A stretch of 64,000 bases of DNA from assembly GCF_041027365.1 (NCBI RefSeq), contig NZ_JBFTEH010000007.1:229349-293348 (forward strand). Reading direction: 5' to 3'. The stretch is from VKMB-3413 sp041027365. Lineage in GTDB: Bacteria; Pseudomonadota; Alphaproteobacteria; Rhizobiales; Rhizobiaceae. Positions 21,763 to 31,755 of this stretch are shown piece after piece (position 1 is the stretch's first letter; every line of letters starts with the position of its first letter). A model generated the notes under the pieces. The model saw only the letters and a list, made by a program, of their open reading frames with translations. It had not been told where the DNA came from and searched no databases. A program made the translations under genes and the position numbers.

Positions 21763-21967
21763 ATGGCCACGTCCCGCACATCCGCAACGGCATCGGCGGC
21801 TGGACCTTCGAGCCCTGGGGACAAGACCTTCTACCCTTCGGACCTGTCGAAGAAGCGGCAACTGGAATATGTGGCCTTTAAGCTCACGACGATCGAGGTA
21901 AACCGCACGTTTCACCAGGCGCAAAATTCAGAGACCTTCGCCTCCTGGGGCGAGCAGACGCCGGACG
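21763..21967 (+). pseudogene. Decayed 5' fragment of a DUF72 gene
   Basis: The sequence from about 21776 to 21967 is a diverged copy of the first 120 bases or more of the intact DUF72 gene at 22850: GGCATCGGCGGCTGGACCTT, AAGAAGCGGCA and AAGCTCACGACGATCGAGGT are shared. Two compensating one-base changes are visible, a loss at CACA-TCCGC and a gain in CTGGGGAC, so the frame is briefly lost and then regained (KTFYPSDLSKKRQLEY). Similarity stops abruptly after CCGGACG. The following 180 bases up to the toxin gene hold no gene that I can support. Confidence 0.8.
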
Positions 21968-22145
21968 TCACGGGACCGCTTATAGTCACCGAGCGCAGGG
22001 ACTCGCCTCTCGCCCCTGACTTTCGTAGCCGTGCCGAATCCGCCAGCCGGTACGACGAGTGCTGCTGAACTCCCATTGCGCTGATCGCGCGTCGCCGGAA
22101 GGCCGCTCTCGGTACGAGCGTCGCCGGCCCACTCAGAACCTTGGA

Positions 22146-22535
22146 TCACTCCCAGAGAGCCGATACGCCAAGGGAGCGGAACGCGCGATCGATCGAGACC
22201 AGGGTGAGGCCTTCCAGGCTGGCCTGTGCAGCGAGCAGCCGGTCGAAGGGGTCGCGATGGTCGCCCGCTAGAAGGCCAGCATGCAGGCCGTGGCGCGCCG
22301 TGATCGGAAGAATCTTGAAATCCTGCGCGCCAACGAGCGCCTCGAACCCCTCGACGAGGGTCCTTGCCTCGGGCCACTTGCCGAGCCGGTACTTGGTGGC
22401 AAGTTCGAATGCCGAGACCGCGCTGACGAAGACCTCTTCGGCTTCACCCCCGATCAACTGCGCGACGCGAGGCGGCAGGCGCCGGTTCCCGAAGAGCCAC
22501 CAGGACAGGGCGTGGGTGTCGAGCAGCAGTCTCAA
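22146..22535 (-). CDS. PIN-domain toxin (VapC type)
   Basis: A 129-residue PIN-domain ribonuclease toxin. Acidic active-site residues are Asp6 (LLLDTHAL), Glu44 (SAFELATKYR), Asp95/Asp98 (RDPFDRLLAAQA) and Asp116 (VSIDRAF), which is the complete VapC/COG3744 pattern. Its start overlaps the antitoxin stop by four bases (ATGA), so the two are translationally coupled. The RNA target cannot be told from sequence. It lies on the strand opposite to both the DUF72 remnant and the intact DUF72 gene. Confidence 0.93.
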   Translation of the reverse strand: MRLLLDTHALSWWLFGNRRLPPRVAQLIGGEAEEVFVSAVSAFELATKYRLGKWPEARTLVEGFEALVGAQDFKILPITARHGLHAGLLAGDHRDPFDRLLAAQASLEGLTLVSIDRAFRSLGVSALWE

Positions 22536-22801
22536 GACGCGATGTCAGGCTCGTCGCCGTTTTCGAAGGCCTGCAGTTCCTCGTCCGGAAGCGGATCAAA
22601 GAACAGCCCGTCCGGGATCGGCCGCAGATGCGCGAGGGCTCCCGGCTTGCGCCGCACCTTCGGCTCCGCGGCGCCGACGAGCGGAACCAGCCTGGCCGCC
22701 GGCTTGCCGCGGCGCGCGATGACGACTTCCTCGCCCGCCTCGGCCCTGGCGATGAGCTTCGACAGGTCCGACTTCGCTTGGTGCATATTGAATACGGCCA
22801 T
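22532..22801 (-). CDS. Phd/YefM-family antitoxin
   Basis: An 89-residue antitoxin with MHQAKSDLSKLIARAEAGEE and VVIARRGKPAARLVPL, the DNA-binding N-terminal half of Phd/YefM proteins, then a Pro-rich and acidic C-terminal half that would thread onto the toxin. First gene of the two-gene operon. Its ATG sits only six bases past a predicted -10 element, with no ribosome site, which suggests a leaderless transcript. Autoregulation by the antitoxin at the paired TTAGCTAA boxes is expected for the family. Confidence 0.92.
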   Translation of the reverse strand: MAVFNMHQAKSDLSKLIARAEAGEEVVIARRGKPAARLVPLVGAAEPKVRRKPGALAHLRPIPDGLFFDPLPDEELQAFENGDEPDIAS

Positions 22802-22802
22802 G

Positions 22803-22836
22803 TTAGCTAGATATCGCTGTTCTTAGCTAAGTTCAA
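22803..22836 (-). promoter_or_regulatory. Antitoxin promoter with paired operator boxes
   Basis: Minus strand TTGAAC (22836-22831), 17-base spacer, TATCTA (22813-22808). A palindrome TTAGCTAA (22823-22830) fills the end of the spacer next to the -35, and TTAGCTA (22803-22809) overlaps the -10. The boxes start 20 bases apart, about two DNA turns, as expected for cooperative Phd-type repression. Confidence 0.6.
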
Positions 22837-22849
22837 GAAAGGGTCTCTT

Positions 22850-23656
22850 ATGCGCTCCGGCACAATCCGCACCGGCATCGGCGGCTGGACCTTCGAGCCC
22901 TGGGACGAGACCTTCTATCCCGCCGATCTGCCGAAGAAGCGGCAGCTGGAATATGCGGCCTCCAAGCTCACGACGATCGAGGTCAACGGCACCTTCTATC
23001 GCAGTCAGAAGCCGGAGACCTTCGGCGCCTGGGCGGAGCAGGTGCCGGACGGCTTCGTCTTTTCGCTGAAGGCGCCACGCTACGCGGTGAACCGCAAGGT
23101 GCTGGCGGAGGGCGGCGAGTCGATCCAGCGCTTCGTCGATTCCGGCATCGCCGAGCTCGGCGAGAAGCTCGGCCCCCTGCTCTGGCAGTTCGCGGCGACG
23201 AAGCAGTTCGACCCCGACGACTTCGCGGCCTTCCTGAAGCTCCTGCCGGCGAAGGCGGGCGCGATCCCGCTGCGCCACGTCGTCGAGCCGCGGCATCAGA
23301 GCTTCGCCTGTCCCGAGTTCGTGGACCTCTGCCGCAAGGCCGGCGCCGCCATCGTGATGGCCGAGAGCGACGACTATCCGCAGATCGCGGACGTCACCGC
23401 CGACTTCGTCTATCTCCGGCTCCAGAAGGGCGACGAGACGATCCCGACCGCCTATCCGGCGCAGGCGCTGGACCGGTGGGCTGAGCGGGCAAGGATCTGG
23501 GCGGCGGGCGGGCAGCCGGACGACCTTCAACGCGCCGATCCGGACCACCCTGCCCCGAATCGCCCGCGCGACGTCTTCGTCTACTTCATCCGGTCGGGAA
23601 AGCCGCGGGCGCCGCATGCGGCGATGGCGCTGATGGATCGCCTGCGCGATTCCTGA
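22850..23656 (+). CDS. DUF72 domain-containing protein
   Basis: A 268-residue protein of the DUF72/YecE family, a TIM-barrel-like fold of unknown activity. Recognised blocks: TGIGGWTFEPWDETFYPADL, TTIEVNGTFYRSQKPETF, FSLKAPRYAVNRKVL, VVEPRHQSF and DFVYLRLQKG. Length is typical. The first 120 bases or more are duplicated as a decayed fragment about 1.1 kb upstream, with the toxin-antitoxin pair between the copies; this downstream copy is the intact one. Confidence 0.9.
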   Translation: MRSGTIRTGIGGWTFEPWDETFYPADLPKKRQLEYAASKLTTIEVNGTFYRSQKPETFGAWAEQVPDGFVFSLKAPRYAVNRKVLAEGGESIQRFVDSGIAELGEKLGPLLWQFAATKQFDPDDFAAFLKLLPAKAGAIPLRHVVEPRHQSFACPEFVDLCRKAGAAIVMAESDDYPQIADVTADFVYLRLQKGDETIPTAYPAQALDRWAERARIWAAGGQPDDLQRADPDHPAPNRPRDVFVYFIRSGKPRAPHAAMALMDRLRDS

Positions 23657-23794
23657 TCCGAAGGAGCGCAATCTTGCCCGGCGCAGCAGCCGGACAACAC
23701 GCGCGGCCGTTACACACGGGCGCTACAGCGACGTCTCCTGCGCGGGCGCGCTGAACCTTGATCACAGATCACTGGATGATCGTCTGGAAGAAAA

Positions 23795-23871
23795 TGGCGC
23801 GAGTGACGGGGCTCGAACCCGCGACCTCCGGCGTGACAGGCCGGCACTCTAACCGACTGAGCTACACCCGC
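23795..23871 (-). tRNA. tRNA-Asp (anticodon GTC)
   Basis: A 77-base tRNA with encoded CCA (TGG at 23795-23797 on the plus strand). The acceptor stem GCGGGTG pairs with CACTCGC with one G-T pair; the anticodon arm GCCGG-CCTGTCA-CGCC(GG) gives GTC, read as aspartate; the T arm has GGTTCGAGCC. Confidence 0.95.
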
Positions 23872-24171
23872 GCTCGGCCGCTGGCTTGTCGCTGCGGCTG
23901 ATGTGGCGCTCGTTTACGGAGAACGCCGGGGACTGTCAAGCGCTTGTCATCGAAGTTTCGGCAGCGCGGCAAAAGCGGCTCGAACGGGACCGAAACGGAC
24001 CGGTTCCGACCGATCCGTCCGGGGCATCTGCCGTCATGGCGGGACCCGAGGCGGGAATCAGACCGCGCCTGACGCGCCTCGCGAATCCCGACGATTCGGT
24101 AATTCGGCCGAAAACATTCATGATGGCTTCATCGCTCCCGCCGAACATCCGCATGATCGGGAGGTGCGGAC
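23872..24171. other. Intergenic region upstream of tRNA-Asp and the secreted-protein gene
   Basis: Three hundred bases with no supported gene. It holds the tRNA-Asp promoter (23911-23939). The rest, up to GGGAGG before the ATG at 24172, shows nothing else that I can support. Confidence 0.5.
23911..23939 (-). promoter_or_regulatory. Candidate promoter for tRNA-Asp
   Basis: Minus strand TTGACA (23939-23934), 17-base spacer, TAAACG (23916-23911). The -35 is a perfect consensus; the predicted start is about 33 bases before the tRNA 5' end. Confidence 0.6.
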
Positions 24172-24558
24172 ATGAGAGCAGGAACCCTGGCACTGGCTGC
24201 GTTCGCCACACTGGCGGGCGGTACCGCCGCTGCGAAAGACGCGCCTCCGTTCATCTGGAACAGGACGACCGACGCCCATGCCAGCGTGCAGGTGGAGATG
24301 ACGTCCAATGTCGATCCGGAGCGGAGCACTCCATCGGATCGGGATGCGCTCCTGCGGTCGGCCTACGAGCTGGCGGGGCGCCAGTGTCGGCTCCTCCTCG
24401 AGACGATCGCGGACGACTGCAGCCTTCGCTCGGTCAACACCTCGCTCAGCGACCCCTCAGGGATGATCTATGCCGGCCGGCAGCGCGTGACGATCCGAAT
24501 CAACCTCAGCATCCTGCCGAAGGACGGCGGTGCGCCGGCAGCGCCGGCCGCTAGGTAA
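24172..24558 (+). CDS. Hypothetical secreted protein, 128 residues
   Basis: The N terminus MRAGTLALAAFATLAGGTAA is a Sec signal peptide with likely cleavage at AAA-KDA. The mature part has two cysteines (RQCRLLLETIADDCSLRSVN) that could form a disulfide, and a beta-rich end RQRVTIRINLSILPKDG followed by an Ala/Pro tail. GGGAGG lies 7 bases before the ATG. The block on residue spacing around the two cysteines looks conserved in type, but I do not recognise a named family. Probably periplasmic. Confidence 0.65.
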   Translation: MRAGTLALAAFATLAGGTAAAKDAPPFIWNRTTDAHASVQVEMTSNVDPERSTPSDRDALLRSAYELAGRQCRLLLETIADDCSLRSVNTSLSDPSGMIYAGRQRVTIRINLSILPKDGGAPAAPAAR

Positions 24559-24713
24559 GAGGCTATTCGCGCAAGAGCGGTGGCCGTGCGACGATCGTCG
24601 GCCGAATCGCAAGCGCCGGCCCCGCGGAAACCGGGTCGACCGCGTTCCGCATCGGCCATCGGCAGCGCTCAGACGCTGCGTCGAACCCGTCTCATGATGT
24701 CGAGGAAAAAGGC

Positions 24714-24798
24714 TGGTGCGGTCGAGAAGACTCGAACTTCCACGGGTTGCCCCACAGCGACCTCAACGCTGCGCGTCTACCAATTCCGCCACGACCGC
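24714..24798 (-). tRNA. tRNA-Leu (anticodon GAG)
   Basis: An 85-base class II tRNA with encoded CCA. Acceptor GCGGTCG pairs perfectly with CGACCGC; anticodon arm CAGCG-TTGAGGT-CGCTG gives GAG (Leu); a long variable arm precedes the T arm GTTCGAGTC. Confidence 0.95.
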
Positions 24799-24835
24799 AC
24801 GCCGTGTCCGAGGGCGCTTCGCCATCGGTGGCGCG

Positions 24836-24864
24836 CATGTAACAAGACTTCCGGCGGCGCACAA
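24836..24864 (-). promoter_or_regulatory. Candidate promoter for tRNA-Leu
   Basis: Minus strand TTGTGC (24864-24859), 17-base spacer, TACATG (24841-24836), about 38 bases upstream of the tRNA. Confidence 0.4.
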
Positions 24865-24962
24865 GGGGCTTGCGGACGATAGATGATCCGGCGGCCTCGT
24901 CATCTCCTGCAGGATGCGCGCCGCCCCTGAAAATCCGTCTGGAACGATGCTAGATTGGCGGC

Positions 24963-25700
24963 ATGGACACCGTATTCAATACGCCGGCGCAATCGCCCCG
25001 GCTCGCCGTCACTGCCGACCGATTCTGGCCGGCGTCCGACTCGCCACCGGTCGCATGGACGGTTCTGGAGGGGCTGACGGCCTATTCCGACGCACTGGCC
25101 CTCATGGAGAGCCGGGTCGCAGAGATCGCCGCGGGAACGGCCCCCGAGACGGTCTATCTGGTCGAGCATCCGCCGCTCTACACCGCGGGCACGAGCGCGC
25201 GGCCCGAAGACCTGCTTGATCCGCGATTCCCGGTCTTCCCCGCCGGACGTGGCGGCGAATACACCTATCACGGACCGGGCCAGCGCGTGGCCTATGTGCT
25301 GCTCGACCTGAAGCGCAGGCGCGAGGACATCCGTGCCTTCGTCTCGGCGCTGGAAGCCTGGATCATCGCGACGCTCGCCGATTTCCAGGTCCGGGGCGAG
25401 CGGCGCGAGGACCGCGTCGGCGTCTGGGTGCAGCGGCCGGAGCGGGCGCACGGCGCCGATGGCGCCGTCGCGGAGGACAAGGTCGCGGCGATCGGCATCC
25501 GGGTCCGCCGCTGGGTGACCTTCCACGGCATCTCGCTCAACGTCGATCCGGACCTGTCGCATTTTTCCGGCATCGTGCCCTGCGGCATCCGCGGCCACGG
25601 CGTCACCAGCCTCGCCGACCTCGGCATCCTCGTCTCGATGCCGGAGGTCGACGGCCTGCTGCGGAAAAACTTCGAAGCGGTGTTCGGGCCGACCGCCTGA
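24963..25700 (+). CDS. lipB: Lipoyl(octanoyl) transferase
   Basis: A 245-residue LipB that moves octanoate from acyl carrier protein to lipoyl domains of 2-oxoacid dehydrogenases. The catalytic pair is Lys173 (EDKVAAIGIR) and Cys207 (GIVPCGIRGHGV); the conserved GGEYTYHGPGQRVAYVLLDL block is at 98-116. There is a 20-residue N-terminal extension common in alphaproteobacteria. It stands alone, convergent with the aldehyde dehydrogenase gene. Confidence 0.96.
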   Translation: MDTVFNTPAQSPRLAVTADRFWPASDSPPVAWTVLEGLTAYSDALALMESRVAEIAAGTAPETVYLVEHPPLYTAGTSARPEDLLDPRFPVFPAGRGGEYTYHGPGQRVAYVLLDLKRRREDIRAFVSALEAWIIATLADFQVRGERREDRVGVWVQRPERAHGADGAVAEDKVAAIGIRVRRWVTFHGISLNVDPDLSHFSGIVPCGIRGHGVTSLADLGILVSMPEVDGLLRKNFEAVFGPTA

Positions 25701-25727
25701 CCGAGCGGTGGTGGCGGAGCGTTCGGC

Positions 25728-27242
25728 TCAGCCGCCGGAACTCGCAGGGCCCTGCGGATCGAGCACGCGCGCATCCAGCGGATAGGGGCGCGGCGCGTGC
25801 TGCACCGAGACCCACTGCTCGGTGGTGAAGGCGTCCACCGCCCAGCGGCCGTTGAACCGGCCGATGCCGCTGTTCTTCTCGCCGCCGAACGGGCTGAACG
25901 GCAAGTCGTTCACCGGCTGGTCGTTCACATGCGCCATCCCAGCCTGGATCCGGCGGGCAAAGCGCACGCCGCGCTCCAGATCGCCCGAGAAGACCGCCGA
26001 GGACAGGCCATAGTCGGTGTCGTTGGCGATCCGCAGCGCATCCGCCTCGTCGGCGGCACGAATCACCGGAGCGACGGGCCCGAAGATCTCCTGCCGGTGC
26101 AGCGCGCCCTCCGGTTCGACGCCGGCGAAGACATGCGGCGGCAGCACGAGACCGTCTGGGTCGCCGCCGGCCATCTGCCGGTAGCCGGCCGCGCGCGCCT
26201 TGCCGATCGTCTCCTCAACGCTCTCCAGCTGCTTGCGGTTGATGATCGGGCCGATGACCGTCTCGGGATCGTCCGGGCCGTTCATCTTCAGCGCCCGCAC
26301 CGCCGCCGCATAGCGCTCGACGAAGTCGTCGTAGATCGGCGCTTCGACGACCAGCCGGTTGGCGATCATGCAGATCTGGCCCTGGTGCAGGAACTTGCCG
26401 AAGACCGCCGCCTTCACGGCGAGATCGAGGTCGGCATCGGCGAGGACGACCATCGGGCTGTCGCCGCCGAGTTCCAGTTCCAGCCGCTTGATGGTGTCGG
26501 CCTCGTAGGCGAGCTGGCCGATGCCGCGCCCGACCGGCGTCGAGCCGGTGAAGGAGATCACCCGCGGGATCGCATGCTTGACGAAGGCGTCGCCGATCTC
26601 GCTGCCGGGGCCCGGCACGATGTTGAGGATGCCCGGCGGCAGGCCCGCCTCCTCGAACAGCTTGCCGAAGATGAGACCGCCGGTGATCGGCGTGTCCGAG
26701 GCCGGCTTCAGGACCACGGCGTTGCCGACCGCCATGGCCGGGGCGACCGAGCGCGCGGAAAGCTGCAGCGGCCAGTTCCAGGGCGAGATCACCCCGACGA
26801 CGCCGACCGGCTTGCGGTAGACGCGGCTTTCCTTGCCCGGCGTGTCGTTTGGCAGGATGGCGCCTTCGACGAGATAGGGCAGGCTCGCCGCCTCCAGCAT
26901 CACGCCGTTGACCGCCTTCCACTCCAGCGCCGCCTTCAGCCGCGTCGAGCCGGCCTCCCTGACCAGCCAGTCGATGATCTCGCCGCGGCGCGCCTGCATG
27001 ATTTGCGCCGCCGCGGCAAAGATCGCTGCGCGCTCCGAGGGCAGCTTGGCGGCCCATTCCGGCTGCGCCTTCTGCGCGGCCTGATAAGCGGCATCGAGGT
27101 CGCCGGCATCGGCCTGCGGAGCCTCGAGCAGCGTCTCCTCGGTCCAGGGATTGATGTCGTCTCTCGGCTTTGCGCCGCCGGCGCGCCATTCCCCGGCGAT
27201 GAAGAGCTTGTCGAAATTCTGGTAGGCGGATGCGGTGGGCAT
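25728..27242 (-). CDS. NAD(P)-dependent aldehyde dehydrogenase
   Basis: A 504-residue aldehyde dehydrogenase with catalytic Cys291 (HQGQICMIANRLVVE) and general base Glu257 (LELELGGDSPMVV). The Rossmann part has PWNWPLQLSARSVAPAMAVG, and the C-terminal bridging region has PFGGEKNSGIGRFNG. The GQICM and NRLVVE variant is common in the benzaldehyde/vanillin dehydrogenase side of the family, so an aromatic aldehyde substrate is possible but not proven. No partner gene nearby points to a pathway. Confidence 0.92.
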   Translation of the reverse strand: MPTASAYQNFDKLFIAGEWRAGGAKPRDDINPWTEETLLEAPQADAGDLDAAYQAAQKAQPEWAAKLPSERAAIFAAAAQIMQARRGEIIDWLVREAGSTRLKAALEWKAVNGVMLEAASLPYLVEGAILPNDTPGKESRVYRKPVGVVGVISPWNWPLQLSARSVAPAMAVGNAVVLKPASDTPITGGLIFGKLFEEAGLPPGILNIVPGPGSEIGDAFVKHAIPRVISFTGSTPVGRGIGQLAYEADTIKRLELELGGDSPMVVLADADLDLAVKAAVFGKFLHQGQICMIANRLVVEAPIYDDFVERYAAAVRALKMNGPDDPETVIGPIINRKQLESVEETIGKARAAGYRQMAGGDPDGLVLPPHVFAGVEPEGALHRQEIFGPVAPVIRAADEADALRIANDTDYGLSSAVFSGDLERGVRFARRIQAGMAHVNDQPVNDLPFSPFGGEKNSGIGRFNGRWAVDAFTTEQWVSVQHAPRPYPLDARVLDPQGPASSGG

Positions 27243-27372
27243 GGCGAATCCCGTCGGTTGGCTATGACCGTCGGCAAACGCGGCAGAGGCAGGCGGGTTC
27301 GCTTTCCGATGCTTGGCCGCACACCGGCTGAGGGCGCCCGGTGCAGCGATTGCGTCTCAGCTCGTCCCGACC

Positions 27373-27651
27373 CTAGCCGGTCGGACGCACCGTCATCCGG
27401 CCCTCGACCGGCTCCGCGTCGCCCAGCACCGTCACCGCTTCGACTCGGGCCGCGCGCGGCCCCTCATGCGCCGTGGCGAGCATCGCATCCACGGCGTCCG
27501 CCTCGCCGCTGAAGACGGCCTCGACGGTTCCCGAGCGGCGATTGCGCACCCAGCCGGAGAGGCCGAGCCGTTTCGCCTCGGCCTCGCACCAGGCGCGATA
27601 GCCGACGCCCTGGACGCGGCCGGAGACCTCGACATGCACGGATTTCCTCAT
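27373..27651 (-). CDS. Acylphosphatase
   Basis: A 92-residue acylphosphatase with the active-site loop GRVQGVGYR (catalytic Arg19) and Asn37 in GWVRNRRSGTVEAVF. It hydrolyses carboxyl-phosphate bonds such as acetyl phosphate. Only about 50 bases separate it from the end of the propionyl-CoA carboxylase alpha gene, so the two may share a transcript. Confidence 0.94.
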   Translation of the reverse strand: MRKSVHVEVSGRVQGVGYRAWCEAEAKRLGLSGWVRNRRSGTVEAVFSGEADAVDAMLATAHEGPRAARVEAVTVLGDAEPVEGRMTVRPTG

Positions 27652-27700
27652 CGCCGACCTTCCTCTCGTTCGCCCCCGAGAGGATAGGCGCGATGCGCTC

Positions 27701-29728
<2,028 letters not shown>

Positions 29729-29859
29729 GTCGGGACGGCGGCTCCGGGACGCTGAGTGACCAAAGGCAAGGCATCGGTTTTGACCTTTGCACGAAAATCC
29801 CGCAAGCCGGGGGACGGACAAACGAGGGTGCGAAGCGAACCGGAAGGGGATTGCCGGCG

Positions 29860-30219
29860 ATGGACGAGCCGATCATGCGGACCGACGACGACACGATGGG
29901 CGGACGGATCCAGAGGATGCGCGGCAAGCTCGGCCTGTCGACCGCCGAGCTCGCGAGCCGGGTCGGCGTGAAGGCCGAGACGATGCGCGGCTGGGAGCGG
30001 GACCGGGCGGAGCCGAAGCCCTCGAAGCTGGTCCGCCTCGCCGAGGCGCTCGGCGTCGGGCCGGCCTGGCTGATGGCCGGCTATGGCGAGGCGCGCCAGG
30101 AGGTCGATCCGGACGCAGCCACGGTGGCGCTGAAGCTCGAGGAACTCTATCGCCGGCGCGACGCGATCGAGGCGGAGATCGCGCAGCTGGAAGCGCTGGT
30201 CGACGCGACGACGGGCTGA
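29860..30219 (+). CDS. XRE-family helix-turn-helix regulator
   Basis: A 119-residue protein with one HTH_3 domain: MGGRIQRMRGKLGLSTAELASRVGVKAETMRGWERDRAEPKPSKL, then LAEALGVGPAWLMAG. The C-terminal third (EELYRRRDAIEAEIAQLEALV) is a likely coiled coil for dimerisation. AAGGGGA precedes by about ten bases the ATG used here; a TTG at 29851 is an alternative start. It is divergent from pccA, so it could regulate it, though that is only an inference from position. Confidence 0.87.
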   Translation: MDEPIMRTDDDTMGGRIQRMRGKLGLSTAELASRVGVKAETMRGWERDRAEPKPSKLVRLAEALGVGPAWLMAGYGEARQEVDPDAATVALKLEELYRRRDAIEAEIAQLEALVDATTG

Positions 30220-30271
30220 GGCGTCGCCAGTCCGGCTTCCGCGCGCCGCGCCCTGCCCGACCTCGCCGGCC

Positions 30272-31225
30272 TCAGTGCTCGGCCGGGGCGCGCTGGGCCG
30301 CCAGCGACAGCCGCCGCTCGCGCAGATAGATGAACAGGCCGGAGCCGACGATGATGGCGATGCCGAGGAACTTCGGCACGTCGGGCAGATCGGCGAAGAG
30401 GACATAGCCGAGGAAGATCGCCGAGACGATCTCGATATAGCTGAACGGCGCGACCAGCGAGGCCGGCGCGAGCCGGTAGGCCTCGATGAACATCAGGTGG
30501 CCGAGCGTCCCGATGAGCCCCATCACGAGGAACAGCGCGAACGCCGCCGGCTCCCGCGGCCAGACGAGGTCGAGATCGGGAATGGTGAGGGCGAAGCCCG
30601 CCAGATGCAGCAGCGCCAGCAGGGCCGCGCCGCCGAGCCCGGCATAGAACAGCATGGCGAGCGCGCCGGTGCCGCGCGAGACCCGGCGCGACAGGATCAG
30701 ATAGAAGGCGACGGCCGTCGCCGCCGCGACCGGCAGCAGCGAGGCGAGACCGAAGGCGGCGTAGCTCGGGCGGATGATGATCAGCGCGCCGGCGAAGCCG
30801 ACGAGGACGGCGAGGATCCGCCGCCAGCCGACGGTCTCCTTCAGAAACAGCGCCGAGAGCAGCGTGACGACCATCGGCTCGATCAGGAAGACCGCCGTCG
30901 CGTCCGCCAGCGGCATGAACTTCAGGCCGCCGAAGAAGGCGATGCCGCCGACCCCGAGCAGCGCGCCGCGCAAGAGGTTGACCTTGAGGTTCCGCGTCTT
31001 CAGGCCGTTCCAGCCCTGGCGCAGGAGGATGATGGGCAGGATCATCGCCGCCTGAAGCGTGAGGCGAACGAGCGAGACCTCGCTCGGCGGAAGCTGGTAG
31101 GTGGTGACGAGGATCTTGCCGAAGGCGTCGAGCAGCGGGATGAAGGCCGACGCCGTCGCCATGATCACGATGCCGCGCAGGGCTTCGGCGGGTGTGTTCT
31201 CCAGGCGGTCGATGATCGTGCTCAT
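30272..31225 (-). CDS. DMT-superfamily (EamA) transporter
   Basis: A 317-residue membrane protein with ten predicted helices in two EamA repeats. Typical blocks are FLIEPMVVTLLSALFLKETV in the first half and APFSYIEIVSAIFLGYVLFADLP in the second. EamA proteins export amino acids, nucleosides or other small metabolites; no substrate can be assigned. It converges with the XRE gene and is divergent from the YaiI gene. Confidence 0.9.
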   Translation of the reverse strand: MSTIIDRLENTPAEALRGIVIMATASAFIPLLDAFGKILVTTYQLPPSEVSLVRLTLQAAMILPIILLRQGWNGLKTRNLKVNLLRGALLGVGGIAFFGGLKFMPLADATAVFLIEPMVVTLLSALFLKETVGWRRILAVLVGFAGALIIIRPSYAAFGLASLLPVAAATAVAFYLILSRRVSRGTGALAMLFYAGLGGAALLALLHLAGFALTIPDLDLVWPREPAAFALFLVMGLIGTLGHLMFIEAYRLAPASLVAPFSYIEIVSAIFLGYVLFADLPDVPKFLGIAIIVGSGLFIYLRERRLSLAAQRAPAEH

Positions 31226-31302
31226 GGCGTCTCATGCCAGAAGTCCGGCGCCGCGGCTATGGAGAAGCGGTGCCGTCAGGAACCGATGGAAATGGAGGAT
31301 GC

Positions 31303-31752
31303 TTGGCGAAACTTCTGATCGATGCCGACGCCTGCCCGGTAAAGGACGAGGCGATCGAGATCGCCGTGCGGCACGGCGCGGAGGCGGTGCTGGTCTCGAA
31401 CGGCGGCATGCGCCCGTCGCGCTATCCGGATGCGCGCATCGTCACGGTCGCGGAAGGGCCGGACGCCGCCGACGACTGGATCGTCGAGGCGGCCGAGGCC
31501 GGCGACCTGGTGGTGACGGCGGACATTCCGCTCGCGGCACGGGCGCTCGACAAGGGGGCCGCGGTACTCGGACCGACCGGCCGCGAGTTCACGCCCGAGA
31601 CCATCGGCAACGCGCTGTCCATGCGCGCCTTCAAGCAGCATCTGCGCGAGACCGGCGAATCGAAGGGCTACAATGCGAGCTTCACGCCTGCCGACCGCTC
31701 GCGCTTCCGCCAGAGCCTCGACCAGATGTTCAAGCGGGCCGGACGCAGCTGA
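31303..31752 (+). CDS. YaiI/YqxD family protein (DUF188)
   Basis: A 149-residue protein starting at a TTG codon (31303) with GGAGG five bases upstream. The DUF188 signature is at the start: LLIDADACPVKDEAIEIA, followed by VVTADIPLAARALDKGA and GREFTPETIGNALSMRA. The fold is PIN-like, with acidic residues in LIDADA and TADIPLA, so nuclease activity has been proposed for the family but not shown. Single gene, convergent with the methyltransferase operon. Confidence 0.9.
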   Translation: MAKLLIDADACPVKDEAIEIAVRHGAEAVLVSNGGMRPSRYPDARIVTVAEGPDAADDWIVEAAEAGDLVVTADIPLAARALDKGAAVLGPTGREFTPETIGNALSMRAFKQHLRETGESKGYNASFTPADRSRFRQSLDQMFKRAGRS

Positions 31753-31755
31753 ACG

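Noticed and set aside
23983..24007. GGAAC-N16-CGTT on the minus strand, an EcfG-like general-stress promoter
   Set aside because: It matches the recalled consensus, but about one such site is expected by chance in 64 kb on two strands, and the tRNA-Asp gene has its own better promoter (23911-23939).
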